From Citricoccus muralis (GTDB lineage: Bacteria; Actinomycetota; Actinomycetes; Actinomycetales; Micrococcaceae), in assembly GCF_029637705.1 (NCBI RefSeq), contig NZ_CP121252.1, forward strand, positions 2,356,001-2,420,000: 64,000 bases of DNA, given 5' to 3'. The notes beneath the pieces are model-generated. The model did no database searches. It saw only the letters and a list, made by a program, of their open reading frames with translations, and was not told where the DNA came from. Position numbers and translations under genes: made by a program. Shown one piece after another: positions 57,783 to 64,000 of this stretch (positions are counted from its first letter, which is position 1; each line of letters begins with the position of its first letter).

Positions 57783-58955
57783 TCACACCTGTTTCAGGGC
57801 CCGATCCAGGTCGTCGATGAGGTCGGCGACGTCCTCGATGCCCACGGAGAGACGCACCAGATTGTCCGGCACGGCCAGCTCGGTGCCGGCGACCGAGGCG
57901 TGGGTCATCTCGGCCGGGTAGTTCATCAGCGATTCGATGCCGCCCAGGGATTCGGCGAGCTGGAACAGGCGGGTGTGCTCGGCGACGCTGCGCGCGGCAG
58001 CCGCTCCCCCGGTGAACTGCACCGAGACCATTCCGCCGAAGCCGGACATCTGACGCGCGGCCAGCTCGTGGTTGGGGTGGTCGGCTAGTCCCGGGTAGAG
58101 AACCCGCTCCACGCCGGGCTGGGAGGTCAGCCAGTCGGCGATCTGGGCGGCGTTGGACACGTGGCGATCCATGCGCACCCCCAAGGTCTTCAGCCCGCGG
58201 GTGGTCAGGTAGGCGTCCAGCGGGCCGTTCACCGCGCCGGCGGCGAACTGTTGGAACTGCACGGCCTCGGCCAACTGCGGATCCTCCACCACCACAGCTC
58301 CTCCGACGACGTCGGAATGGCCGCCGATGTACTTCGTCGTCGAGTGCACCACCACGTCGGCGCCCAGGCTCAGCGGCAACTGCAGGTACGGGGTGGCGAA
58401 GGTGTTGTCAACCACCAGCAGGGCGCCGGCGGCGTGGGCCAGCTCGGCGAGGGCGGAATTATCCGAGATCTTCATCATCGGGTTGGAGGGCGTTTCCAGC
58501 CACAGGATCTTGGTCTTCTTCGCGGCCAGTGCTTTCTCTACGGCGGCCAGGTCGCCCATGTCGACGACGCTGTGGGTCATCTGCCAGCGCCCCAGGATCT
58601 TGTTGATCAGCCGGTAGGTGCCGCCGTAGACGTCGTTGCCCATGACGATGTGGTCGCCGGGCTCGGCCACGCCCATGATGAGTGCGGTTTCGGCGGCCAG
58701 ACCGGAGGCAAAGGTGAACGCCCGGGCGCTCTCTTTCGAGGATTCCAGAGCCGCCAGCTGGGCCTGCAGCGAGTCCCGGGTGGGGTTGGTGCCGCGGCCG
58801 TAGTCGTAGCCCTGGCGCAGCTGGCCGATCTTCTCGGGCGCATAGGTGGTGGAGAGGTGCACGGGCGGAACCACGGCTCCGGTGATCGGTTCGAAGTCTT
58901 GCCCGGCGTGGATGGCGCGGGTGTTGAAGCCGGTGGTGGGGGTGTTCTCAGTCAT
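57783..58955 (-). CDS. metB: Cystathionine gamma-synthase/lyase-family enzyme (PLP-dependent)
   Basis: A 390-residue enzyme of the Cys/Met metabolism PLP family. The family blocks GFNTRAIHAGQDFEPITGAV, YDYGRGTNPTRDSLQAQLAA, FASGLAAETALI, DNTFATPYLQLPLSLGADVV and the PLP lysine in HSTTKYIGGHSDVVGG are present. It either makes cystathionine from an activated homoserine and cysteine or cleaves cystathionine. Being directly after cbs, a reverse-transsulfuration role (cystathionine gamma-lyase) is equally possible. The ATG at 58955 is supported by AAAGG upstream; an in-frame upstream extension is low complexity. Confidence 0.9.
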   Translation of the reverse strand: MTENTPTTGFNTRAIHAGQDFEPITGAVVPPVHLSTTYAPEKIGQLRQGYDYGRGTNPTRDSLQAQLAALESSKESARAFTFASGLAAETALIMGVAEPGDHIVMGNDVYGGTYRLINKILGRWQMTHSVVDMGDLAAVEKALAAKKTKILWLETPSNPMMKISDNSALAELAHAAGALLVVDNTFATPYLQLPLSLGADVVVHSTTKYIGGHSDVVGGAVVVEDPQLAEAVQFQQFAAGAVNGPLDAYLTTRGLKTLGVRMDRHVSNAAQIADWLTSQPGVERVLYPGLADHPNHELAARQMSGFGGMVSVQFTGGAAAARSVAEHTRLFQLAESLGGIESLMNYPAEMTHASVAGTELAVPDNLVRLSVGIEDVADLIDDLDRALKQV

Positions 58956-59017
58956 CTCTGCGGTGCCTTTCGTTGCGGCGGTGACGTCGGTCGGGACGGG
59001 CGATGGGGAGGCGGGGG

Positions 59018-60532
59018 TCACTCCCCCAGGCGGGCCACCAGGTCGTGAACGGTGAGGATGCCCTGGATGACGCCGTCGTGGGCCACCATCACCGCGCCGG
59101 CGGAGCGCAGCACCGGGTACACCGACGCTGCGGTGGCGTGCACGGAGACCTGCGGCAGTGCGGCGTCGGCGTGGGTGAGCACCTCGTCCTCGGGACGGGC
59201 GGTGCCGTGCAGGACCCGCTCGGCGAGCCCAGCGGAAGATACGGAGCCCAACACTTCGCCAACGCGCAGATCATCGCGCATCTGGGAGACCACGGGTATC
59301 GCGTCGATCCCGTAGCGGTTCATAGTGGAGAGCGCCTCGGCCACGGTGGTGGTCTTGACTGCGGAGACCACCGAGGGCAGGGAATCCGGCAACCAAGTAC
59401 CCTTCTCGGCCACGATGTCGCCGATGCGCAGCCCGGCCACGGAATCCAACAGGTGGGCGCTCGAGGTTCCCGCATCGGCACCCTGGGGCTGGGTGCGCGG
59501 GTCGGCCGCCCCTCCATCGCGGTAGGCGGAGCCGAGGGTGTCGGGCACCGGTGTCTCGGCGTGCTCGACGGTGAACCCCTGGGTGTCCATCCAGGAATCT
59601 GAGAAGATCTTGCCCAAGTAGCCGCGGCCGGAATCCGGGAGAATGATCACCATGATGTCGTCGGGCCCGAGGTCCTGAGCCGCGCGCAGACCGGCGACGA
59701 CCGCCATCCCGGAGGAGCCGCCCACGAGCAGCCCTTCTTCAGCGGCCAGGCGGCGGGTCATCGCGAAGGATTCCGCATCGTTCACCGCGTGGATCTCGTC
59801 AGGGACGGCCGGATCGTAGTTGCCCGGCCACATGTCCTCGCCCACACCCTCCACGAAATAGGGGCGGCCCTCTCCCCCGGAGTAGATGGACCCATCGGGG
59901 TCGGCCACCACCACACGCACCGGCCCGGATTCTCGGTCGGCGGAAACCTCTTTGAGGTAGCGTCCGGTGCCGGTCACGGTGCCGCCGGTGCCCGCGCCGA
60001 CCACCAGGTGGGTGATGGCTCCATCGGTGTCGTTCCAGATTTCCGGTCCGGTGGACTCGTAGTGCGACTGCGGTGCGGCCGGGTTGAAGAACTGGTTGGG
60101 CTGGTAGGCGCCGTCAATGTCGGCTTCGAGCCGGTTGGCCACCCCGTAGTAGGAGTCCGGGGAGTCCGGGGCCACCGAGGTTTTGGTCACGACGACTTCG
60201 GCACCGTAGGCCTTGAGCACGTCGCGCTTTTCTTGCCCCACCTTGTCGGGGGTGATGAACACGGAGCGGTAACCCTTCTGCTGAGCTACCATGGCGAGTC
60301 CCACGCCGGTGTTGCCGGAGGTCGGCTCGACGACGGTGCCGCCGGGGGCCAGCTTGCCCTCGGCTTCGGCCTCCTCAATCATCTTCAGCGCGATCCGGTC
60401 TTTGATGGATCCGCCCGGGTTGAGATACTCCAGCTTGACCAGCACGGTGGGGGCCACATCGCGGGCCACGGAGTTCAGTTTCACCAGCGGGGTGCTGCCG
60501 ATGAGATCCAGGACGTTCTCGGCGTAGTTCAT
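59018..60532 (-). CDS. cbs: Cystathionine beta-synthase
   Basis: A 504-residue PLP enzyme condensing serine (or a related substrate) with homocysteine to cystathionine. Residues about 1-320 form the fold-II PLP domain, with the PLP lysine in NPGGSIKDRIALKMIEEAEA, SGNTGVGLAM and GTGGTVTGTGRYL. Residues about 360-500 form two CBS domains (IPVVSQMRDDLRVGEVLGSV and the last block). The CBS pair, where adenosine ligands act in other homologues, is present. The ATG at 60532 gives the family start MNYAENVLDLIGSTPLVKL. It precedes metB by 62 bases in the same operon. Confidence 0.92.
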   Translation of the reverse strand: MNYAENVLDLIGSTPLVKLNSVARDVAPTVLVKLEYLNPGGSIKDRIALKMIEEAEAEGKLAPGGTVVEPTSGNTGVGLAMVAQQKGYRSVFITPDKVGQEKRDVLKAYGAEVVVTKTSVAPDSPDSYYGVANRLEADIDGAYQPNQFFNPAAPQSHYESTGPEIWNDTDGAITHLVVGAGTGGTVTGTGRYLKEVSADRESGPVRVVVADPDGSIYSGGEGRPYFVEGVGEDMWPGNYDPAVPDEIHAVNDAESFAMTRRLAAEEGLLVGGSSGMAVVAGLRAAQDLGPDDIMVIILPDSGRGYLGKIFSDSWMDTQGFTVEHAETPVPDTLGSAYRDGGAADPRTQPQGADAGTSSAHLLDSVAGLRIGDIVAEKGTWLPDSLPSVVSAVKTTTVAEALSTMNRYGIDAIPVVSQMRDDLRVGEVLGSVSSAGLAERVLHGTARPEDEVLTHADAALPQVSVHATAASVYPVLRSAGAVMVAHDGVIQGILTVHDLVARLGE

Positions 60533-60591
60533 GGTGTCCACGGTACCGGCAGGGACGGGGGAAACAGGAATACCATGGTGCTGATCTGCTC

Positions 60592-61593
60592 ATGAATCGC
60601 AACAATCATCCTCCAGCGAACATCGCCCGCACGCACCGCACGCTCGTCCCCGCCGCACCGCTCGATGTGGCTCGCACGTTGCGTCCCCTGCAGCGCGGCA
60701 CCGGCGATCCCGCGTTCCGCCTCACCGAGCAGGGTCTCTGGATGGGGCTGCGCCACGGTGGCGTGCCCGTGAGCGTGCACCTCCGTTCCCGGACTCGGCT
60801 GGATGCTGAGGTGGAACTCGAGGCGTACAGTCCGGACCCCAGCACGGCGGAGGCACTGCTGGACAGGGCCGAGATTCTCCTCGGTGTCGACGCGCAAGCC
60901 CTGGCCGCCTGGGCAGAATTTGATAAGCGGCTACAGCGAGAGAAACACTGGCGCATGTTGCTCCCCGAATGGGTACCTGAGGCACGACGACGGCGTCCGG
61001 GGCTGCGCTTTCCGGCCACCGGCGCCCTGGTGTCGCAGCTCTTCGCGGTGGTACTGGAACAGAAGGTCACCCACGATCAGGCCCGCGCCGGCTGGCGCTG
61101 GCTGCTGCGCGCCGCAGGCGAACCCGCCCCGGGGCCGGTACCCGAAGGACTCCGGGTGCCACCGGATCCCGAACAGGTCCGACTGATCCCCTCCTGGCGT
61201 TGGCACCAGGGCTGGGTGCAGCCGGCGATGTCGCGCACCATGCTCCAGGTGGCTCAACGGGCGTCCGCCCTGGAACGCCTCGCAGTAACAGAACCGGTGG
61301 ACCGCTTGGCGTTAACGATCACCGCCGTCCCCGGGATCGGCCCGTGGACGGCGGCGGAGACTCTGCAGCGCACACACGGTGCGGCAGATGTGGTCTCGGT
61401 GGGTGATTATCACCTCGCCCATCAGGTGGGTGAGGCGTTGACGGGGCGACGCACCGATGACACCGGAATGCTCGAGTTGCTCGAGCCCTTCCGCGGTCAT
61501 CGTCACCGGGTCGTGCGCCTGCTGCTCTCCGGCGGAATGCGGTTTCAGCGGTTCGGCCCGAGGCTGGCGCCCACGGATTTTCGCGACCGCTGA
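60592..61593 (+). CDS. HhH-GPD DNA glycosylase (AlkA-like)
   Basis: A 333-residue base-excision repair glycosylase that removes alkylated bases. The helix-hairpin-helix and catalytic region reads LTITAVPGIGPWTAAETLQR followed by VSVGDYHLAHQVG, where the Asp of GDYHL is the catalytic residue. The N-terminal half is variable (arginine-rich, RLTEQGLWMGLRHGGVPVSV). It diverges from cbs with a 59-bp gap and converges on thioredoxin with no gap between stops. Its substrate range (AlkA versus a relative) is uncertain. Confidence 0.85.
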   Translation: MNRNNHPPANIARTHRTLVPAAPLDVARTLRPLQRGTGDPAFRLTEQGLWMGLRHGGVPVSVHLRSRTRLDAEVELEAYSPDPSTAEALLDRAEILLGVDAQALAAWAEFDKRLQREKHWRMLLPEWVPEARRRRPGLRFPATGALVSQLFAVVLEQKVTHDQARAGWRWLLRAAGEPAPGPVPEGLRVPPDPEQVRLIPSWRWHQGWVQPAMSRTMLQVAQRASALERLAVTEPVDRLALTITAVPGIGPWTAAETLQRTHGAADVVSVGDYHLAHQVGEALTGRRTDDTGMLELLEPFRGHRHRVVRLLLSGGMRFQRFGPRLAPTDFRDR

Positions 61594-61998
61594 TCAGTTC
61601 TGCTGGTCGGCGCCTTCCGGAGCACCGGACTCGTCGGCGTTCTGCTGGGCGGCAATCTGTTCGCGGACCTGGTCCATGTCCAGCTCCTTGACCTTGCTGA
61701 CCAGCTCTTCGAGCTGCTGAGCGTTGATCGCGCCGGGCTGGGCGTACACCAGCACCTTCTCGCGGAACGCCATCAGCGTCGGGATGGAGGTGATGTTCGC
61801 TGCGGCGGCCAGGCCACGCTCCGCCTCGGTGTCGACCTTGGCGAACACGACGTCCTCATGCTCCTGGGACACCTGGTCGTAGACGGGAGCGAACTGCTTG
61901 CACGGCCCGCACCAATCTGCCCAGAAGTCGACCAAAACAATGTCGTTGTCGGTGACGGTGGTCTCGAACTCTGCTTCAGTGATATCAACTGTTGCCAT
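61594..61998 (-). CDS. trxA: Thioredoxin
   Basis: A 134-residue thioredoxin. The redox motif is WADWCGPCKQ (Cys30 and Cys33), with the cis-proline segment ITSIPTLMAF and the typical VDFWA strand before it. The usual thioredoxin core ends near residue 105; here it carries a Glu/Gln/Ala-rich acidic extension to residue 134. It sits alone, convergent to the glycosylase gene, and serves general disulfide reduction. Confidence 0.93.
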   Translation of the reverse strand: MATVDITEAEFETTVTDNDIVLVDFWADWCGPCKQFAPVYDQVSQEHEDVVFAKVDTEAERGLAAAANITSIPTLMAFREKVLVYAQPGAINAQQLEELVSKVKELDMDQVREQIAAQQNADESGAPEGADQQN

Positions 61999-62078
61999 GT
62001 GTTCAGCCTAACGAAGCAGAGCGCGCAACGATACCGGGAATCAACGCTGGCAGCGAACACGCACGAGACCAAAGCAGA

Positions 62079-62519
62079 TCACTCGGAGGTGCCGGACTCT
62101 TCCTGCGGTGCGCTCACCACGAGGTCGTGGTCCACGTGTTCGGCGCTGAGCCGGGCGGCGGCCACCACTGCGCGGTGGAACTGCCCCGGCGTCGGCAGGT
62201 TCATCATCGCTGCCGAAAGTGCACCAGAATAATCGGTGAGCAGCCGCCCCGAGGGGGTCTGGGCCCGAACGAAAGTCCCGCGCGACACTTGAGGTTCCAG
62301 CACACCCAGGGCCACCAGAGATTGCACCGCTTCACGCACCGCGCTGCGCCCCACCTGCAGGGTCTCCCTCAGTTCCGGTTCAGTGGGAATTCGCGAGCCG
62401 ACGGGCCAGGAACCGCTGACAACTTGGCTGCGTAGGTAGCGCAGCATTTCCTCCGAGCGCGACCGGGTGGGTCCGTGTACTGCGGAGTGTGTTGAACCGG
62501 CCCGGCGTTCTCGTCTCAC
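62079..62519 (-). CDS. GntR-family transcriptional regulator, short form
   Basis: A 146-residue protein with a GntR winged helix at about residues 22-90 (VVSGSWPVGSRIPTEPELRE, LQVGRSAVREAVQSLVALGV). The usual FadR-type C-terminal ligand domain is cut to about 55 residues, so it is either truncated or a minimal form. It begins with GTG and no strong ribosome-binding site. It is isolated, with a terminator hairpin and tRNA-Tyr upstream. No target can be named. Confidence 0.65.
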   Translation of the reverse strand: MRRERRAGSTHSAVHGPTRSRSEEMLRYLRSQVVSGSWPVGSRIPTEPELRETLQVGRSAVREAVQSLVALGVLEPQVSRGTFVRAQTPSGRLLTDYSGALSAAMMNLPTPGQFHRAVVAAARLSAEHVDHDLVVSAPQEESGTSE

Positions 62520-62592
62520 AAGCTCAACTCCATGTCAGCCTCTCGGCGGAATTCACGGATATGGTGCCGTACGCGAGTGCGGAGATACAGCA

Positions 62593-62620
62593 AAGGCTCC
62601 GAGCTGGTGCTCGGAGCCTT
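62593..62620 (-). terminator. Terminator after tRNA-Tyr
   Basis: AAGGCTCCGAG and CTCGGAGCCTT form a perfect 11-bp stem with a 6-nt loop, 26 bases past the tRNA-Tyr 3-prime end. On the reverse strand TTTGCTG follows, a weak U-tract. Confidence 0.65.
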
Positions 62621-62645
62621 CCCCGGTGTTCACTACCGTATTCCG

Positions 62646-62727
62646 TGGCAGATGAGGGATTCGAACCCCCGTAGGCAATGCCAGCTGATTTACAGTCAGC
62701 CCCCTTTGGCCGCTCGGGTAATCTGCC
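62646..62727 (-). tRNA. tRNA-Tyr (GTA anticodon)
   Basis: An 82-nt class II tRNA with a long variable arm. The acceptor GGCAGAT pairs with ATCTGCC, the anticodon region is CTGACTGTAAATCAG (GTA) and the T-arm is GGGGG-TTCGAAT-CCCTC. CCA is not encoded. The 80 bases upstream (62728-62807) hold its promoter and then the IS boundary. Confidence 0.95.
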
Positions 62728-62807
62728 GCGGCCGTCTCTGAACAAGCAGAAGACGAACGAGATAAAAGGTTACCCGATCCGGTCCTCTTTTTCGAATCGT
62801 CGACGAG

Positions 62808-64000
62808 ACTCATGGAAAGTCCCCGCGTAGCAAGGGGCCGTGCCTCATAAAAAAGTCCCCGGCAAATCCTCCGGGTCCAGGTATCGGCAACGATGGGGTA
62901 TGCCCGATAAGGATGTCTCGTTGGCGACCAGAGTCGAGATCACGAAGAAATACGCCAAAGCGTATGAAGCAGCCAGCAAAAAGGACAAATCACGGATCCT
63001 CGATAAGGTCGTGGAAATCACTGGCTGGAACCGAGACCACGCCCGTCAACAACTACGCCGGCGTCTTCGCCAACCACCAGGACGAGCCACCGCTACCGTT
63101 GCGGTCATCGATCGACGGAAGAACCCGGGGTAGTAAGTATTCCTATGACTGCCTGAAAATCTTGCAACGCGTGTGGGCTGTTGCTGGCGGTATCTGCGGC
63201 AAATACCTCGCAGCGTCGATGGTTGATTGGTTAGACGCTATGGAAGCCACCGGTGATCTCGTCTATGGCCAGGACCGATACAGCCAGCACGTCCGTGATG
63301 AACTGCTCACTATTTCAGCCGCGACCATTGACCGGCATCTGAAACCTCTGCGGGATCAAGACCCGATTCGAGGTAAATCCGCCACGAAGCCCGGGGCACT
63401 GTTACGAAACTCGATCAGTGTGCGTAAAGCCGGTGACGAGATCGAAGCTGAACCAGGATTCTTCGAAGTCGATACCGTCGCTCATTGCGGCCCCACCCTG
63501 AAGGGCGAGTTCGCTCGCACGGTGAATTTCACTGACATGTACACCGGGTGGGTGTTCACCACCGCGATCAAGAACAATTCCCAGACCCACATCGTCTCTG
63601 CTTTCGAGAAGTTCCTCGAAGCAGTCCCGTTCATGGTCACCGGAATCGATTCCGATAACGGTAGCGAGTTCATCAACCATGAAGTGCTGGGATGGAGCGC
63701 TCAGAAGAAGATTTTCTATACCCGTTCACGGCCTTATCAGAAGAATGATCAAGCCACGATTGAGTCGAAGAACAACCATCTCGTGCGCCGGTACGGGTTC
63801 TACTACCGGTACGACACCCCTCATCAACGTGAGCTGTTGAATCAGTTATGGCCATTGGTGTGTGACCGGCTGAATTACTACACCCCCACGAAGAAACCCA
63901 TCGGCTACACCACTGATGCGGTTGGCCGCCGGAAACGGGTCTACGACAAGCCCTTATCGCCGTATCACCGACTCCTAGCCGCGGGCGTGCTTAGCCCGGC
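62808..64000 (+). mobile_element. IS element copy 2 (runs off the window)
   Basis: The element begins near ACTCATGGAAAGTCCCCGCG (62810-62829), followed by a second subterminal repeat GTGCCTCATAAAAAAGTCCCC (62841 onward), which mirror the terminal repeats at the end of copy 1. Inside is a transposase of the integrase-core (DDE) class, possibly of the ISNCY/IS1202-like group. The element is oriented opposite to copy 1, about 9 kb away. The 3-prime end is beyond the window. Confidence 0.82.
62900..64000 (+). pseudogene. Integrase-core transposase, frameshifted, 3-prime end cut by the window
   Basis: Starting at ATG 62900 the protein reads MPDKDVSLATRVEITKKYAK with a helix-turn-helix segment (ILDKVVEITGWNRDHARQQL), then meets a stop at 63131. 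The rest is open in the +1 frame (RGSKYSYDCLKILQRVWAVA). It includes the catalytic triad regions FFEVDTVAHCG (first Asp), GIDSDNGSEF (second Asp) and NDQATIESKNNHLV (Glu), and runs to the window end. The frame change lies at CCCGGGG (about 63125-63131). It could be a programmed shift, but single-frame homologues are the norm as far as I know, so an inactivating one-base insertion is more likely. Confidence 0.72.

Overview
The window is high-GC actinobacterial DNA, most likely from a member of the Micrococcales (Micrococcaceae-like). This rests on the strong GC bias, frequent GTG/TTG starts, a mycothiol synthase gene next to a GlnR-type regulator, a Nudix/histidine-phosphatase MutT1 fusion, HadA/HadB-type dehydratases beside murB, and -10 boxes such as TAGACT and TAGAAT. 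Genus and species cannot be fixed from the sequence alone.

Layout. (1) 1-22.6 kb, minus strand: the conserved series tRNA-Trp, secE, nusG, rplK, rplA, rplJ, rplL, rpoB (rpoB runs off the left edge), with two insertions. Between rpoB and rplL lie an RpiR regulator, a tyrosine phosphatase, a metallophosphoesterase, an iron/phosphonate-type ABC importer, a histidine phosphatase (all +) and an acyltransferase (-). Between rplJ and rplA lies a branched-chain acyl-CoA (valine) catabolic cluster: acyl-CoA dehydrogenase, acyl-CoA synthetase, MarR regulator, enoyl-CoA hydratase, 3-hydroxyisobutyrate dehydrogenase, 3-hydroxyisobutyryl-CoA hydrolase, methylmalonate-semialdehyde dehydrogenase and an SDR. 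(2) 22.8-41.6 kb: housekeeping genes, including aspC, pfkA, ygfZ, a nitrobindin-like gene, glnR, mshD, mutT1, thyA, folA, asd, murB, two MaoC-type dehydratases, an antiporter and a TM2 protein. (3) 41.6-53.5 kb: an accessory block with two tandem IclR regulators (-) facing an eight-gene operon (+). (4) 53.5-55 kb: scar region with a truncated IS, a 27-bp perfect inverted repeat and an IclR gene remnant. (5) 55.1-62.7 kb: tRNA-Met, tRNA-Thr, a DEAD-box helicase, metB, cbs, an AlkA-like glycosylase, thioredoxin, a GntR regulator and tRNA-Tyr. (6) 62.8-64 kb: a fuller, frameshifted copy of the same IS in the opposite orientation, cut by the window edge.

The most striking system is the operon at 43375-53532. 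It encodes a two-subunit dikinase built from the ATP-grasp and phosphohistidine domains of PEP synthase but without the PEP-binding barrel, as in phenylphosphate synthase. It then encodes a biotin carrier protein, a biotin carboxylase, a pyruvate-carboxylase-type carboxyltransferase, a HAD phosphatase, an acetoacetyl-CoA synthetase and an HD-domain hydrolase. Read as a pathway, this suggests ATP-driven activation of a ketone (acetone or a homologue) to an enol phosphate, biotin-dependent carboxylation to a 3-oxoacid, and capture as 3-oxoacyl-CoA. That would be a route distinct from the biotin-independent acetone carboxylase AcxABC. Gene content is read from the sequence; substrate and mechanism are inference. 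The shared IclR/dikinase promoter region carries a CRP/GlxR-like site, and a perfect site of the same type precedes the acyl-CoA synthetase of the valine cluster, suggesting shared catabolite control.
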